Both the position numbers and the translations under genes were made by a program. Of a DNA stretch of 64,000 nucleotides, positions 18,763 to 29,367 are shown in pieces (position 1 is the first letter of the stretch; each line of letters begins with the position of its first letter). Source of the DNA: Bacteroidia bacterium. GTDB taxonomy: Bacteria > Bacteroidota > Bacteroidia > B-17B0 > Aurantibacillaceae. The notes below the pieces were generated by a model, which did no database searches, was not told the origin of the DNA, and worked only from the letters and a program-made list of their open reading frames with translations. The stretch is from assembly GCA_018000995.1 (NCBI GenBank), contig JAGNIU010000009.1, positions 1 to 64,000 of the forward strand. Direction: 5' to 3'.

Positions 18763-18911
18763 TCACTCTTTTTTACCTGTTTTTCAGTCATTTAATTTAA
18801 CATTGAGTGAAATACCCTTATTGTTTATTAAAACTGGCATATATACTACTGAGTCCGAGCCTTCTCAGCTTGGTTTTTTGTACTTTTAGGAGATTAATAA
18901 ACTAAGAGAAA

Positions 18912-21900
18912 ATGAGATTTTCAATAAAAAATTACCTGACCATTATTTTAGCGATTTGTGCTTTAACAAATTTTGCTCAAACAGTTCCTAGCTGTCCTAG
19001 TAATTTAATTTATTTACATAATAGTCCTATACAAGCTTATAACCCAACACTTCCAATTGGACCCGGTAATCCAGTAAGTACAGGTATTCCCGGTGGTGGA
19101 ACCGGTTTAGCTTTAATGCCGAATTTAAATGCAGCTGCTCCTAACCCTACATTTTATACAATCATTGGTGGTAACGTGAATTGGTGGAACGGAACAGCAT
19201 GGGTTAATACAGGTCACGCAATTGGTAATACAGCTGCAGTAAATATGGGTGGTTGTGGTTGTTACTTATACAGTTTAGTTGGTGGAACAGGTCAAGTTTA
19301 TGTATACAATGGTACAGGCCCTGGAACTTTGCTTACGACAATCTCTACATTTAGCGGTGGTGGTCCTTATGATATTGTTACCGATGTAAATTGTAATTTT
19401 TATATTTTGAAAACTACAACAGGTGGTCCCGGACAAACTCTAACAATGTACAGTCCAACCGGTGCTGTTTTATCTACTTATAACATGACAGGTATGCCAA
19501 GCACATCTGCCGGTGGTGGATTTTCTATTATCGGTAACACTGTTTACGTTCACAATACAAGTGGTTTTTTCGCAGGAAATATTACCGGCTCTACAGTGAA
19601 TTTTACTTTAGTACCGGGAGCTGCTGCAAGTTTAGGTGGTGGTGATTACGCTTCGTGCCCAATAGGCGCAACAAGTTCTTCTTTTACCGCAGCTGCAACA
19701 GTGAGTGGAACTTTAGGTTGCTCTACTACAACTGTTGGTTTATCTTCAACAACAAATCTTACTCCAATAAATACTTATAGCTGGACTGGTCCTGGTTTGG
19801 TAGGTCCAACCACTGGAAGTACCGCTGTTGCTAATGCACCGGGTGTTTATACAGTTGTGATTTCTAAAACAGTTTGTCCGGTTGCTTCAGTAACTGCGAC
19901 TGTATTGGTAACTTCTAACGGTACGGTCATTAACCCTACTATCACAGTTTCAAATTCTTTAACTTGTACTAACCCAACAGCTCAACTTACGGTAACGCCA
20001 GGCCCTCCTGGTTTTTCGTACGCGTGGACAGGTCCAAACATTATTGGTGCAAACAATACTCAAGTAATTACAGTTGGTCAGCCCGGAAATTATGTAGTGG
20101 CTGTTGCTAACTTAACTAATACTTGTCAGGGGTCTCAAACTTTAACGGTTGTATCCAACACAACTGCACCTGCCGTAATGGTTACACCTACCAGTACAAC
20201 AATTTGTTTCGGACAAAGCGCAACTTTAGTAGCCAGTGGCGCTTCAACTTACACTTGGAATACCAGCGCAACAACTGCTAATCTTACAATTTCTCCAACT
20301 GTTAATACAGTTTATTCTGTAATAGGAACAAACGCAGTTAACGGATGTACAAATACTGCTTCAGGCACTGTGAATGTAACTCCGTTACCAATTCCAAATG
20401 CGAATAGCAACAGTGCGGTTTGTGTTGGGAATACTTTAAACTTAACCGGATCAGGCGGAAGCGTTTATGCTTGGCAAGGTCCAAATGCATTTATAAGCGG
20501 TTCTCAAAATCCAAGTATACCTGCAGTTACAGCAGCAGCAGCCGGTGTTTATACTTTAACCGCAATGGTTGGAACTTGTACCGGAAGTACAACAACAACT
20601 GTTGTTATTAATCCGTTACCAACTCCTGTTGCAACTAACAATGGTCCTGTTTGTGTTGGACAAGCTATTAACTTCACCGGTAATGGTGGTGTTTCTTATA
20701 GCTGGAGCGGACCTGCAGGCTTCTCGTCTAATTCTCAAAACCCAGGTATATTTAGTTCTTCAACTTCAAACACCGGGGTATATGTGCTAACCGTTACAGA
20801 TGCAAATGGATGTATTAATTCTACTGCAACACCTGTTGTAGTTAATGCTTTACCAATTATCTCTATGACTAGTTCAACTATTTGTATTAACCAAAATATT
20901 AATTTAGGTGCTACCGGTGGAACAACTTATACTTGGTCTGGTCCGGGCGGATATACTTCCAACGCACAAAATCCGGTTATTCCTTCTGCTCAACCAAACA
21001 TGGCAGGTGTTTATACTGTAATTGTAACTGACGCGAATAATTGTTCAAGCACAAGTAATACTGTTGTAGTTGTAAATCCTTTACCAAGTCCAACTGCTTC
21101 TAATAATTCACCGGTTTGTATTGGTGGTGTTTTCTCGCTTGTAGGTAATGGCGGATTAACGTATTCTTGGAGTGGTCCAAATGGATTCTTTGCTTCAAGT
21201 CAAAGTCCAAGTGTTATTGCTACCTCAGCGAATCAAAGTGGAAATTACACTTTAACTGTTTCTGATAATATTGGTTGTACAAACACAGCAGTTACACCAG
21301 TAACAGTAAGCGCATTACCTGTAGCAAATATTATTTCAAGCGCTAATACAGGATGTGCGCCATTATGTGTAACATTTACAGTAAGCAGTTCTTCATCCTT
21401 ACAAACTACTTCATGGTCGTACAACGGAAGTAATGTTACTAACGGAATGAACACACAATATTGTTTTAATACAAGTGGAATTTATACAGTAACTGCAGAT
21501 GTTGTCGACGCGAATAATTGCGCAGGCAGCACAACATTTACAGTAGATATTTATCCTTTACCGGTTGCTGATTTCAATTTTGCACCTTTAAAACCAATTA
21601 TTAATATCGATCCGGAAGTTCAATTTACAGATGCATCTCATAGCGCTAATGTAGTTACCTGGAATTGGTATTTTATGAATACTGCACAATACACTTCAAT
21701 ATTACAAAATCCAACATTCGGTTACACTGAACCGGGAACATATCCTGTTGCATTGGTGGTTAAGAGTGATCATGGTTGTATTGATACAATAGTTAAACCA
21801 ATAGTTGTTGGTGAAGATTTTGGAATTTATGTTCCGAATGCATTCACGCCAAATGGTGATGGCTTAAATGATATTTTTCAACCAAAAGGTTTTGGCGTTG

Positions 21901-22109
21901 TTAAATACACATTAATGATATTTGACAGATGGGGAGAAAAATTATTTGAAACAAGTGATTTCAATCAAGGATGGGATGGTACAAGACAATCGAAAAAAGA
22001 TGTTAAGTACGGTATTATTGCTGATGGAACTTATACTTGGTTAATCAATTGCACAAGTGTATTCGGAAAATCTCATGAGTTAACCGGCCACGTTGTGCTG
22101 CTTAAATAA
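18912..22109 (+). CDS. Giant Ig/PKD-repeat surface protein with T9SS type B sorting domain
   Basis: 1065 residues. Signal peptide (cleavage near LTNFAQ), then a head of about 240 residues with repeated GG/NG turns and Y-rich strands (GTGQVYVYNGTGPGTLL, YDIVTDVNCNFYILK) that looks like a beta-propeller. Then about eight Ig-like repeats with the CVGQ/INFTG...YSWSGP...TYTLTV pattern, a CAPLC module, a PKD domain (VADFNFAPLKPII) and the type B tail (YVPNAFTPNGDGLNDIF, FDRWGEKLFE). It should be exported by T9SS and displayed or released at the surface, probably as an adhesin. 33 bases ahead of the next paralogue, so the two form an operon. A -7-like TACTTTTA lies at 18881-18888. Confidence 0.9.
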   Translation: MRFSIKNYLTIILAICALTNFAQTVPSCPSNLIYLHNSPIQAYNPTLPIGPGNPVSTGIPGGGTGLALMPNLNAAAPNPTFYTIIGGNVNWWNGTAWVNTGHAIGNTAAVNMGGCGCYLYSLVGGTGQVYVYNGTGPGTLLTTISTFSGGGPYDIVTDVNCNFYILKTTTGGPGQTLTMYSPTGAVLSTYNMTGMPSTSAGGGFSIIGNTVYVHNTSGFFAGNITGSTVNFTLVPGAAASLGGGDYASCPIGATSSSFTAAATVSGTLGCSTTTVGLSSTTNLTPINTYSWTGPGLVGPTTGSTAVANAPGVYTVVISKTVCPVASVTATVLVTSNGTVINPTITVSNSLTCTNPTAQLTVTPGPPGFSYAWTGPNIIGANNTQVITVGQPGNYVVAVANLTNTCQGSQTLTVVSNTTAPAVMVTPTSTTICFGQSATLVASGASTYTWNTSATTANLTISPTVNTVYSVIGTNAVNGCTNTASGTVNVTPLPIPNANSNSAVCVGNTLNLTGSGGSVYAWQGPNAFISGSQNPSIPAVTAAAAGVYTLTAMVGTCTGSTTTTVVINPLPTPVATNNGPVCVGQAINFTGNGGVSYSWSGPAGFSSNSQNPGIFSSSTSNTGVYVLTVTDANGCINSTATPVVVNALPIISMTSSTICINQNINLGATGGTTYTWSGPGGYTSNAQNPVIPSAQPNMAGVYTVIVTDANNCSSTSNTVVVVNPLPSPTASNNSPVCIGGVFSLVGNGGLTYSWSGPNGFFASSQSPSVIATSANQSGNYTLTVSDNIGCTNTAVTPVTVSALPVANIISSANTGCAPLCVTFTVSSSSSLQTTSWSYNGSNVTNGMNTQYCFNTSGIYTVTADVVDANNCAGSTTFTVDIYPLPVADFNFAPLKPIINIDPEVQFTDASHSANVVTWNWYFMNTAQYTSILQNPTFGYTEPGTYPVALVVKSDHGCIDTIVKPIVVGEDFGIYVPNAFTPNGDGLNDIFQPKGFGVVKYTLMIFDRWGEKLFETSDFNQGWDGTRQSKKDVKYGIIADGTYTWLINCTSVFGKSHELTGHVVLLK

Positions 22110-22142
22110 TATTTAAAATTACTTACCAAAAAAAGCAAAGCT

Positions 22143-25100
22143 GTGTTTAAAAAATCGTCTCTATTAAAAGCAATTCTATTTATTTTTATAAGTAATATTT
22201 CGTTTGCGCAGAATTTCCTAAATGGAAGCTTTGAAAATAATACCGCTGGAGGAGTTGACCGCATTAATTTAAGCAACGCGGCTTTCAATGGTTTTATGCC
22301 AAATGTTAACTCGTACGGAACTACACCTAATTTAGATATTATTCGTTCTGCTACATGGGGCGGCGGTGGTGCACAACATTGTCAGTGGTACGTTGCTTTA
22401 ACAGGAAGTGCAACTGATGCTTTTAACATGACATTATCAGCACCATTAGTAACAGGAACAACTTATACAATTTCATATTACGATAGAAAAGACGGCGCAT
22501 GGCCCGGATTCCCAATTCAAATTGGTGTGTCAACTAATAATAATTCCATTGGAACAATTGTTTATACAGCCCCGGTAGGCGCTACTACAAATGTTTGGAC
22601 ACAACGTACATTTACTTTTGTTGCACCAAATAATGGTCAGTTTATTAGTGTTATTCAAAATGCAGGAACAACTCAAACATGGGTACACGTTGATAATTTT
22701 GTAATGAATAATCAAACTGCAACCGGTGGTTTAAATGTGGTAGCTTCTGCAACAACTATTTGTCAGGGAAGTTCTGCTGTGTTTACTGTTACGGGTGCAT
22801 CAACTTATACCTGGAATCCTTCAGCAACATTAAGTTCAGCAACAGCGAGTGTAGTCACTGCTACACCACCAGTAACAACAACTTATTCAGTTACCGGAAG
22901 TGCAGGTGGTTGTATTTACACAGGAAGCATCACTTTAAATGTTATTCCTCCTCCGGCAGTAACAGTTACTCCGGTTACTTCAAATATTTGTTCAGGTAAA
23001 TCGGTTACACTTACTGCATCAGGAGCTACTTCATATACATGGGGACCAGCAGCAGGATTAAACACAACAACAGGTTCTGTAGTTATTGCTTCACCAGGTG
23101 TTACAACAAGTTATACTGTAACAGGTGGCGCAGGAACATGTACGAGTAGTGCAGTTTCAGTTGTAAATATTACACCAAGTCCAACAATAACAATTACACC
23201 TTCACCTTCTTCGGTTTGTGTTGGCTCAAGTTCAACATTAACAGCAACTGGCGCTACAACTTACACTTGGAGTACTGCTGCAATTGCACCAAGTATAATT
23301 GTTACACCTGCAACTTCAACAACTTATTCTCTTATAGGAACTGATGCCATTACCGGTTGTACAAATACTGCCAGTCAATTAATAACTGTTGTTCCGTTAC
23401 CGATTCCAAATGCAAATAGTAATAGTGCAGTTTGCGTTGGTGCAACATTAAATCTTCTTGGTGCTGGAGGAACAAACTATGCATGGCAAGGTCCAAATTC
23501 ATTTGTGAGTGCATTACAAAATCCAACAATTCCTGGAGTTACTGCAGCAGCAGCAGGAACATATACTTTAACAGTTATGACTGCCGGATGTACTGCAAGC
23601 GCAACAACAGTGGTAGCTATCACACCTCCGCCAGTACCAATTGCTAATAGCAATAGTCCGGTTTGTGAGGGTGGCACATTAAATTTATTTGGAAGTGGTG
23701 GAACAACTTATGCATGGAGCGGTCCAGGCTATACAGGCTTAAATCAAAATCCGGTTGTTACAAATATTACATTAGCAGGAAGTGGTACATACACATTACT
23801 AGTTGGTGTAGGAAGTTGTACCGCTACTACAACAACTTCTGTTACTATTAATCCATTACCTGTATTTAATTTTGCAGGAAGTAATGTTTTATGTAACGGA
23901 CAAAGCAACGGAACTTCAACTGTGAATGTAACTGTTGGTACTAGTCCGTTTAATTATAATTGGAGCACCATTCCTTCTCAAACAACACAAAACGCAACAG
24001 GACTTGCTGCTGGAACTTATTCTTGCATTGTAACTGATGCTAACAACTGTAGTAATGTTGCATCAACACAAATAACTCAACCAACTCAATTTAGTGTTAC
24101 AATTAATAGTTCAACCGTTTCAACTTGCGCTGGCAGTCCAATTAACACTACTGCAAATGGTAGTGGCGGAACAGGACCATATAATTATAACTGGATATCG
24201 GGTCCTGCAAATAATTTATATGTCGTGAACGAGACAGTAGCCGGAAATTATAATTACACCGTTAACGCAACAGATGCGTTTAATTGTCCTGCAACAGCTT
24301 TTGTAAATTTAACTTTCTTCCCACAACCAACAGTTACTGCAACCAGTGGGACTGTTTGTGCCGGACAAACTACAGCTATTACAGCAAGCGGCGCTAACAC
24401 TTATGTGTGGCAACCGGGAAATATTACAGGAGCTACTTATCCGTTTAGCGGAAACACATCAATTAATGTTAGTGTAATAGGTACAGCTAATGGCTGTAGT
24501 AATTCTGCAACAGCTTCGATAATGGTAAATCCTAATCCTACTTCAAATATTAATTTAGGTAATGCTCAAGGATGCGTTCCTACTTGTGTAACATTTAGTG
24601 CAGGCGGAAACTCTAACATTACAAGTTATGGTTGGATTTTAAATGGGGCTGGAATTACAGGTTCAGTAAACGGCGCGTATTGTTTTGATGAAGCCGCTTC
24701 TTATACTCTAGGTTTAACAGTTATGGATGCGTTTGGTTGTACAGGTACAGTTGTTCCTGTTAATATTGAAATTTATCCTCAGCCAATTGCTGATTTTAAT
24801 CACGCACCAATTAAACCAATTGTGAATCAAGATCCGTTTGTAACATTTACTGATGCATCGTATGGTGCACCAATTGTAAGTTGGAATTGGTATTTTATGA
24901 ATACTGCGCAATACACTTCTATTTTACAAAATCCAACTTTCCCTTATACTGAACCGGGAACATATCCTGTAGCTTTAGTAGTGAAGAGTGATAGAGGCTG
25001 TACAGATACTTTAGTTCGTCCTTTAGTTGTTGGTGAAGATTTTGGAATTTATGTCCCGAATGTTTTCACTCCAAACGGCGATGGATTGAATGATATTTTC

Positions 25101-25331
25101 CAACCAAAAGGTTTCGGTGTAACAAAATATGAATTAAATATTTTTGACCGTTGGGGCGAAAAAGTATTTTCAACTACCGACTTTGAAAAAGGATGGGACG
25201 GCACCATGCAATCGAAAAATGACGTGAAATACGGTGTTATAGAACAAGGTTCATATAGTTGGTTAATTAATGCGACCAGCGTATTTGGAAAAGCTCACGA
25301 ATTAAAAGGTCATGTTGTTCTTATTAAGTAA
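22143..25331 (+). CDS. Giant surface protein with jelly-roll head, SprB-type repeat and T9SS type B tail
   Basis: 1062 residues starting at GTG 22143; no ATG lies between the previous stop and the signal peptide (LFIFISNISFAQ), so the GTG start is well supported. Head about 22-190 looks like a carbohydrate-binding jelly roll (FLNGSFENNTAGGVDR to WVHVDNFVM). About six Ig-like repeats follow, then a SprB-type repeat (about 576-650: LCNGQSNGTSTVNVTVG, GTYSCIVTDANNCSN, TQITQPTQF), a related repeat, CVPTC module, PKD (IADFNHAPIKPIV) and the type B tail. SprB is the mobile adhesin of gliding flavobacteria, so a role in adhesion or gliding is a reasonable inference, not proof. Second gene of an operon with the 1065-residue paralogue. 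Confidence 0.9.
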   Translation: MFKKSSLLKAILFIFISNISFAQNFLNGSFENNTAGGVDRINLSNAAFNGFMPNVNSYGTTPNLDIIRSATWGGGGAQHCQWYVALTGSATDAFNMTLSAPLVTGTTYTISYYDRKDGAWPGFPIQIGVSTNNNSIGTIVYTAPVGATTNVWTQRTFTFVAPNNGQFISVIQNAGTTQTWVHVDNFVMNNQTATGGLNVVASATTICQGSSAVFTVTGASTYTWNPSATLSSATASVVTATPPVTTTYSVTGSAGGCIYTGSITLNVIPPPAVTVTPVTSNICSGKSVTLTASGATSYTWGPAAGLNTTTGSVVIASPGVTTSYTVTGGAGTCTSSAVSVVNITPSPTITITPSPSSVCVGSSSTLTATGATTYTWSTAAIAPSIIVTPATSTTYSLIGTDAITGCTNTASQLITVVPLPIPNANSNSAVCVGATLNLLGAGGTNYAWQGPNSFVSALQNPTIPGVTAAAAGTYTLTVMTAGCTASATTVVAITPPPVPIANSNSPVCEGGTLNLFGSGGTTYAWSGPGYTGLNQNPVVTNITLAGSGTYTLLVGVGSCTATTTTSVTINPLPVFNFAGSNVLCNGQSNGTSTVNVTVGTSPFNYNWSTIPSQTTQNATGLAAGTYSCIVTDANNCSNVASTQITQPTQFSVTINSSTVSTCAGSPINTTANGSGGTGPYNYNWISGPANNLYVVNETVAGNYNYTVNATDAFNCPATAFVNLTFFPQPTVTATSGTVCAGQTTAITASGANTYVWQPGNITGATYPFSGNTSINVSVIGTANGCSNSATASIMVNPNPTSNINLGNAQGCVPTCVTFSAGGNSNITSYGWILNGAGITGSVNGAYCFDEAASYTLGLTVMDAFGCTGTVVPVNIEIYPQPIADFNHAPIKPIVNQDPFVTFTDASYGAPIVSWNWYFMNTAQYTSILQNPTFPYTEPGTYPVALVVKSDRGCTDTLVRPLVVGEDFGIYVPNVFTPNGDGLNDIFQPKGFGVTKYELNIFDRWGEKVFSTTDFEKGWDGTMQSKNDVKYGVIEQGSYSWLINATSVFGKAHELKGHVVLIK

Positions 25332-25513
25332 ATAAACAATTATCCTTCATTCTTTTGTTTACTACTTGAAAATCGTGTGAAAATACCCTTATTTCGAGTG
25401 TAGATTACCCCCTATTTATCTAATAAATCTGTTTAGAAATTACGTTTTTGTAACTTTATGAAGATGGTATTTAAACCATTTAACATATTGGATACTAATT
25501 AAGCAGAACTTTC

Positions 25514-28500
25514 ATGAAAAAAACACTTTCCCATTTTTTTTTAACCGCAACTCTATTTTTTTTAACCGGACTTTCATTTAGTCAAAGTACATCTTATTGC
25601 CCTTCAATTAACGCGCAATTCGGAACCGGACCCTCTACTACAATTTGTCAAGGTAATTGCGCAAACTTAAGCGCTAGTGTAGTTCCTGTTAACCAAACAA
25701 CTTCATATTCTGTTTCTTCAATTGCATATTCTCCGTATTCATTTACTGCAGGAACTTCTATTATAGCTAATCAAGATGATGTTTGGAGTTCCGTATTAAA
25801 TCTTGGTTTTCCCTTTTGTTATTTTGGGAATAACTATACCCAAGGTGTTGTTGGGTCTAACGGACAATTAACTTTTAGTTTAGGACTTGCAGGTGGTTTT
25901 AATCAATGGAGTATTTCAGCTGCCCTACCAAGTTTAACTAATATGCCGGGTAATACGATTTGTGCTGCATTTCGTGATATCGATCCTTCATCAAGCGGGA
26001 ATATCTATTTTGCAACATACGGCACTGCACCTTGTCGTGCATTCGTAATCTCTTGGAGTAATATACCAATGTTTAGCAGCAGCTGCTCGAGCACACCGAA
26101 TTCAACTTTTCAATTAGTCTTACATGAAACAACAAATTTCATTGACGTATTCATTAATAACAGTACAGCTTGTACTGCATGGAATAGCGGTTACGGAATT
26201 GTTGGGATTCAAAATATAAATGCAACTATAGGAGTTCCTGCACCGGGAAGAAATTTTCCAACTGCATGGAGTGCCACTAACGAAGGTTGGCGGTTTACAC
26301 CAACAGGCGCTCCTACTTATACAGTCAATTGGACCGGACCAACTGGGCCCGTAGGAACAGGATTGACAGTGAATGTTTGTCCAACCACAAACTCAACCTA
26401 TACTGCAAACATGTCGGTTTCAGCTTGTGGTGGACCAATTAGTACTTACTCAAGTGTTGTGAGTGTTTCGGTTGTACCCGGACCTACTTTAGTTACTAAC
26501 TCTCCAACTATTTGTACTGGTGGAAGCGCAACACTTACTGTTAGTGGTGCAACAACCTATACATGGCTACCAAGTAATTCAAATGCTTCATCTATTGTAG
26601 TTACTCCTGCTGCTACAACTATTTATACAGTATTAGGAAGTAACGGTGGATCTTGCACAAGTTCAAGAACAGTGCAGGTAACGGTCGGCGCCGCTCCTAC
26701 TCCTTCACCCGCAAGTAACTCTCCGATATGTGCAGGAAGTGCTTTAAACCTTACTGTTGGTGCTGCTGTATCTTATACATGGGCGGGACCTAATTCATTC
26801 TCGTCCAATCTTCAGAATCCAACCATACCAAGCGCATCTACACTTGCTGCCGGAAATTATACAATTACACAAGCATTTGCTGGCGGATGTACTTCAACCG
26901 CTGTTGTGAATGTTGTTGTCGTACCTGCATCACCCGTAACAGCGAATAACCTCGGTCCAATTTGTGCGGGACAAACTTTATCATTAACAAGTACAGGTTC
27001 CGGTCCTTGGAGTTGGACTGGCCCGAATACTTTTGCAAATGCAACACAAAATCCTACTATACCTTTAGCTACTACAGCTGCAAGTGGTGTTTACACTGTT
27101 ATTGCAGGTGTTGGTACTTGTACTACCATTGCAACAACAACAGTTGTAGTAAATGCAACTCCTACTTCTGTTCCAAACAGTAATAGTCCTATTTGTGCAG
27201 GACAAACAATTAATTTAACAGGATCCGGTGGAGGCACCTATACTTGGACAGGACCTGCATTTAATTCAACTACACAAAACCCAACTATTACAAATGCTAC
27301 CGCTGCAAATTCCGGGACTTATAGTTTAACTGTAACTTCTGCAAGCGGATGTACAAATGTTGCGACTACTAATGTTGTTGTAAATCCATTACCAACTATT
27401 GTAGTAAGTAATCCAACAACTTGTGTAAACACAACTATTAATTTAACTTCTACAGGAGGTGTAACTTATTCTTGGAGTGGTCCGGGCGGATTTACATCGG
27501 CACTTCAAAATCCAAATATTCCAAACTCTACTTTAGCAATGACTGGGGTATATGTAGTAACCGTTACTGATGCTAATGGTTGCATTAACACTGCTAATTC
27601 AAATGTATTAGTATTAAACGCTCCTATTCCAAATATCACAAGCAACTCGCCTGTTTGTGCAGGTGGTACTTTAAATTTATTTGGAAGTGGTGGTGCTGCT
27701 TATGCATGGAGCGGACCTGGTTATACCGGTTTATTACAAAATCCTGTAATTACAAATGTTACAACTGCAGCGAGTGGTGTTTATACTTTATTAGTTTCTT
27801 CAGGAACATGTACAGCAAGTACAACTCACACTGTTTTAATTAATCCGGTTCCGGTATTTAATTTTGCAGGAACAAATGCATTATGTAATGGACAAAGCAA
27901 CGGAACTTCAACAGTGAATGTAACTGTTGGTACAGGGCCATTCAATTATTCTTGGAGTACAATTCCAGCACAAACAACTCAAAATGCAACAGGATTGGCA
28001 GCAGGAACTTATTCCTGTATTGTTACCGATGCAAATGGTTGCAGTAGTATTGCCTCTACACAAATTACACAACCAACTTTATTTACAGTTAATATAAATG
28101 CAGGCGCAACATCTGCTTGTGCCGGTGTTCCTATTAGTATTACAGCCGTTGGAAATGGTGGAACAGGACCATACAGTTACAATTGGGTTTCAGGACCATC
28201 GACTGCAGTGAATTCAGTTAACGAAGCGCTTCCAGGAAATTTCAATTATGTTGTTAATGCAACTGATGTATTTAATTGTCCTGCCTCAGCAAATATTAAT
28301 TTAACTTTCTTCCCTCAGCCAACAGTTACAGCAACCAGTGCTACAATTTGTGGTGGACAAGGTACAGCCGTTTTAACAGCAAGTGGCGCGAACACTTACA
28401 CATGGCAACCGGGAAATATTGTTGGATCAACTTATCAATTTAGTGGAAATCAATCTTTAAATGTAACTGTTGTAGGAACTGCAAATGGTTGTAGCAATTC

Positions 28501-29317
28501 AGCAACAACAGCTGTATATGTTAATCCTGCTCCAACTGCAAACATTTCAACATCTACAGCAAATGGATGTGTACCGGTTTGTATGACCTTTAGTGCAAAC
28601 GGTAATCCAAATATTACAAGTTATGGTTGGGTATTAAATGGTGCAGGCATAACAGGATCTGTAAATGGTGCTTATTGTTTTGATGAAGCAGCTTCATATA
28701 CTTTAGGTTTAACAGTTATGGATGGAAATGGTTGTACAGGAACTGTTGTTCCGGTTAACATTGAAATTTATCCTCAACCTGTTGCGGATTTTAATCATGC
28801 ACCAATTAAACCAATTGTGAATCAAGATCCGTTTGTAACATTTACAGATGCATCTTGGAACGCAACCATTGTAAGTTGGAATTGGTATTTTATGAATACA
28901 GCTCAATACACTTCTATTTTACAAAATCCAACTTTCCCTTATACAGAACCGGGAACTTATCCTGTTGCTTTAGTTGTGAAAAGTGATAAAGGTTGTACTG
29001 ATACAATTGTTAGACCATTAGTTGTTGGTGAAGATTTTGGAATTTATGTTCCGAATGCATTTACACCCAACGGTGATGGTGTTAACGATATGTTCCAACC
29101 AAAAGGTTTCGGTATTGTAGAATATGAAATAAATATTTTTGACCGTTGGGGAGAGAAAGTTTATTCAACTAAAAAAATTGAAGAAGGTTGGGATGGGAAA
29201 TTCCAAGGACGTAAAGGTGATATTATTCAAGAAGGATCTTACACTTGGTTGATTAACGCGAAAAGTGTTTTCGGAAAATCGCATGAATTGAAAGGACATG
29301 TGATACTGATGAGATAA
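25514..29317 (+). CDS. Giant surface protein with nidogen-like head, SprB-type repeat and T9SS type B tail
   Basis: 1267 residues, the longest of the four paralogues. Signal peptide (LFFLTGLSFSQ), then a head of about 240 residues that resembles a nidogen/NIDO-type adhesive domain (GVVGSNGQLTFSLG, NTICAAFRDIDPSSSGNIYF, FQLVLHETTNFIDVFINN). About eight Ig-like repeats follow, a SprB-type repeat near 782-855, then CVPVC module, PKD and type B tail (YVPNAFTPNGDGVNDMF, FDRWGEKVYST). The C-terminal ~400 residues are nearly identical in protein sequence to the preceding paralogue but differ at many silent positions, so the copies are not recent. Separate transcription unit: 182 bases upstream with -7-like TAACTTTA (25451-25458), strong terminator after it. 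Confidence 0.9.
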   Translation: MKKTLSHFFLTATLFFLTGLSFSQSTSYCPSINAQFGTGPSTTICQGNCANLSASVVPVNQTTSYSVSSIAYSPYSFTAGTSIIANQDDVWSSVLNLGFPFCYFGNNYTQGVVGSNGQLTFSLGLAGGFNQWSISAALPSLTNMPGNTICAAFRDIDPSSSGNIYFATYGTAPCRAFVISWSNIPMFSSSCSSTPNSTFQLVLHETTNFIDVFINNSTACTAWNSGYGIVGIQNINATIGVPAPGRNFPTAWSATNEGWRFTPTGAPTYTVNWTGPTGPVGTGLTVNVCPTTNSTYTANMSVSACGGPISTYSSVVSVSVVPGPTLVTNSPTICTGGSATLTVSGATTYTWLPSNSNASSIVVTPAATTIYTVLGSNGGSCTSSRTVQVTVGAAPTPSPASNSPICAGSALNLTVGAAVSYTWAGPNSFSSNLQNPTIPSASTLAAGNYTITQAFAGGCTSTAVVNVVVVPASPVTANNLGPICAGQTLSLTSTGSGPWSWTGPNTFANATQNPTIPLATTAASGVYTVIAGVGTCTTIATTTVVVNATPTSVPNSNSPICAGQTINLTGSGGGTYTWTGPAFNSTTQNPTITNATAANSGTYSLTVTSASGCTNVATTNVVVNPLPTIVVSNPTTCVNTTINLTSTGGVTYSWSGPGGFTSALQNPNIPNSTLAMTGVYVVTVTDANGCINTANSNVLVLNAPIPNITSNSPVCAGGTLNLFGSGGAAYAWSGPGYTGLLQNPVITNVTTAASGVYTLLVSSGTCTASTTHTVLINPVPVFNFAGTNALCNGQSNGTSTVNVTVGTGPFNYSWSTIPAQTTQNATGLAAGTYSCIVTDANGCSSIASTQITQPTLFTVNINAGATSACAGVPISITAVGNGGTGPYSYNWVSGPSTAVNSVNEALPGNFNYVVNATDVFNCPASANINLTFFPQPTVTATSATICGGQGTAVLTASGANTYTWQPGNIVGSTYQFSGNQSLNVTVVGTANGCSNSATTAVYVNPAPTANISTSTANGCVPVCMTFSANGNPNITSYGWVLNGAGITGSVNGAYCFDEAASYTLGLTVMDGNGCTGTVVPVNIEIYPQPVADFNHAPIKPIVNQDPFVTFTDASWNATIVSWNWYFMNTAQYTSILQNPTFPYTEPGTYPVALVVKSDKGCTDTIVRPLVVGEDFGIYVPNAFTPNGDGVNDMFQPKGFGIVEYEINIFDRWGEKVYSTKKIEEGWDGKFQGRKGDIIQEGSYTWLINAKSVFGKSHELKGHVILMR

Positions 29318-29330
29318 TAAATTAATCAAA

Positions 29331-29360
29331 AGAAAAGGGGCTTAAAGCCCCTTTCTTATT
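29331..29360. terminator. Bidirectional terminator closing the adhesin array
   Basis: AAAGGGGC (29334-29341) pairs with GCCCCTTT (29347-29354) around TTAAA, with A-rich left and T-rich right flanks, between convergent genes. Confidence 0.85.
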
Positions 29361-29367
29361 TATAAAA

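Noticed and set aside
16860-28500. Possible CRISPR-like or minisatellite array
   Set aside because: The periodic pattern is the ~75-codon Ig-like protein repeat with diverged DNA; there are no short identical repeats with unique spacers.
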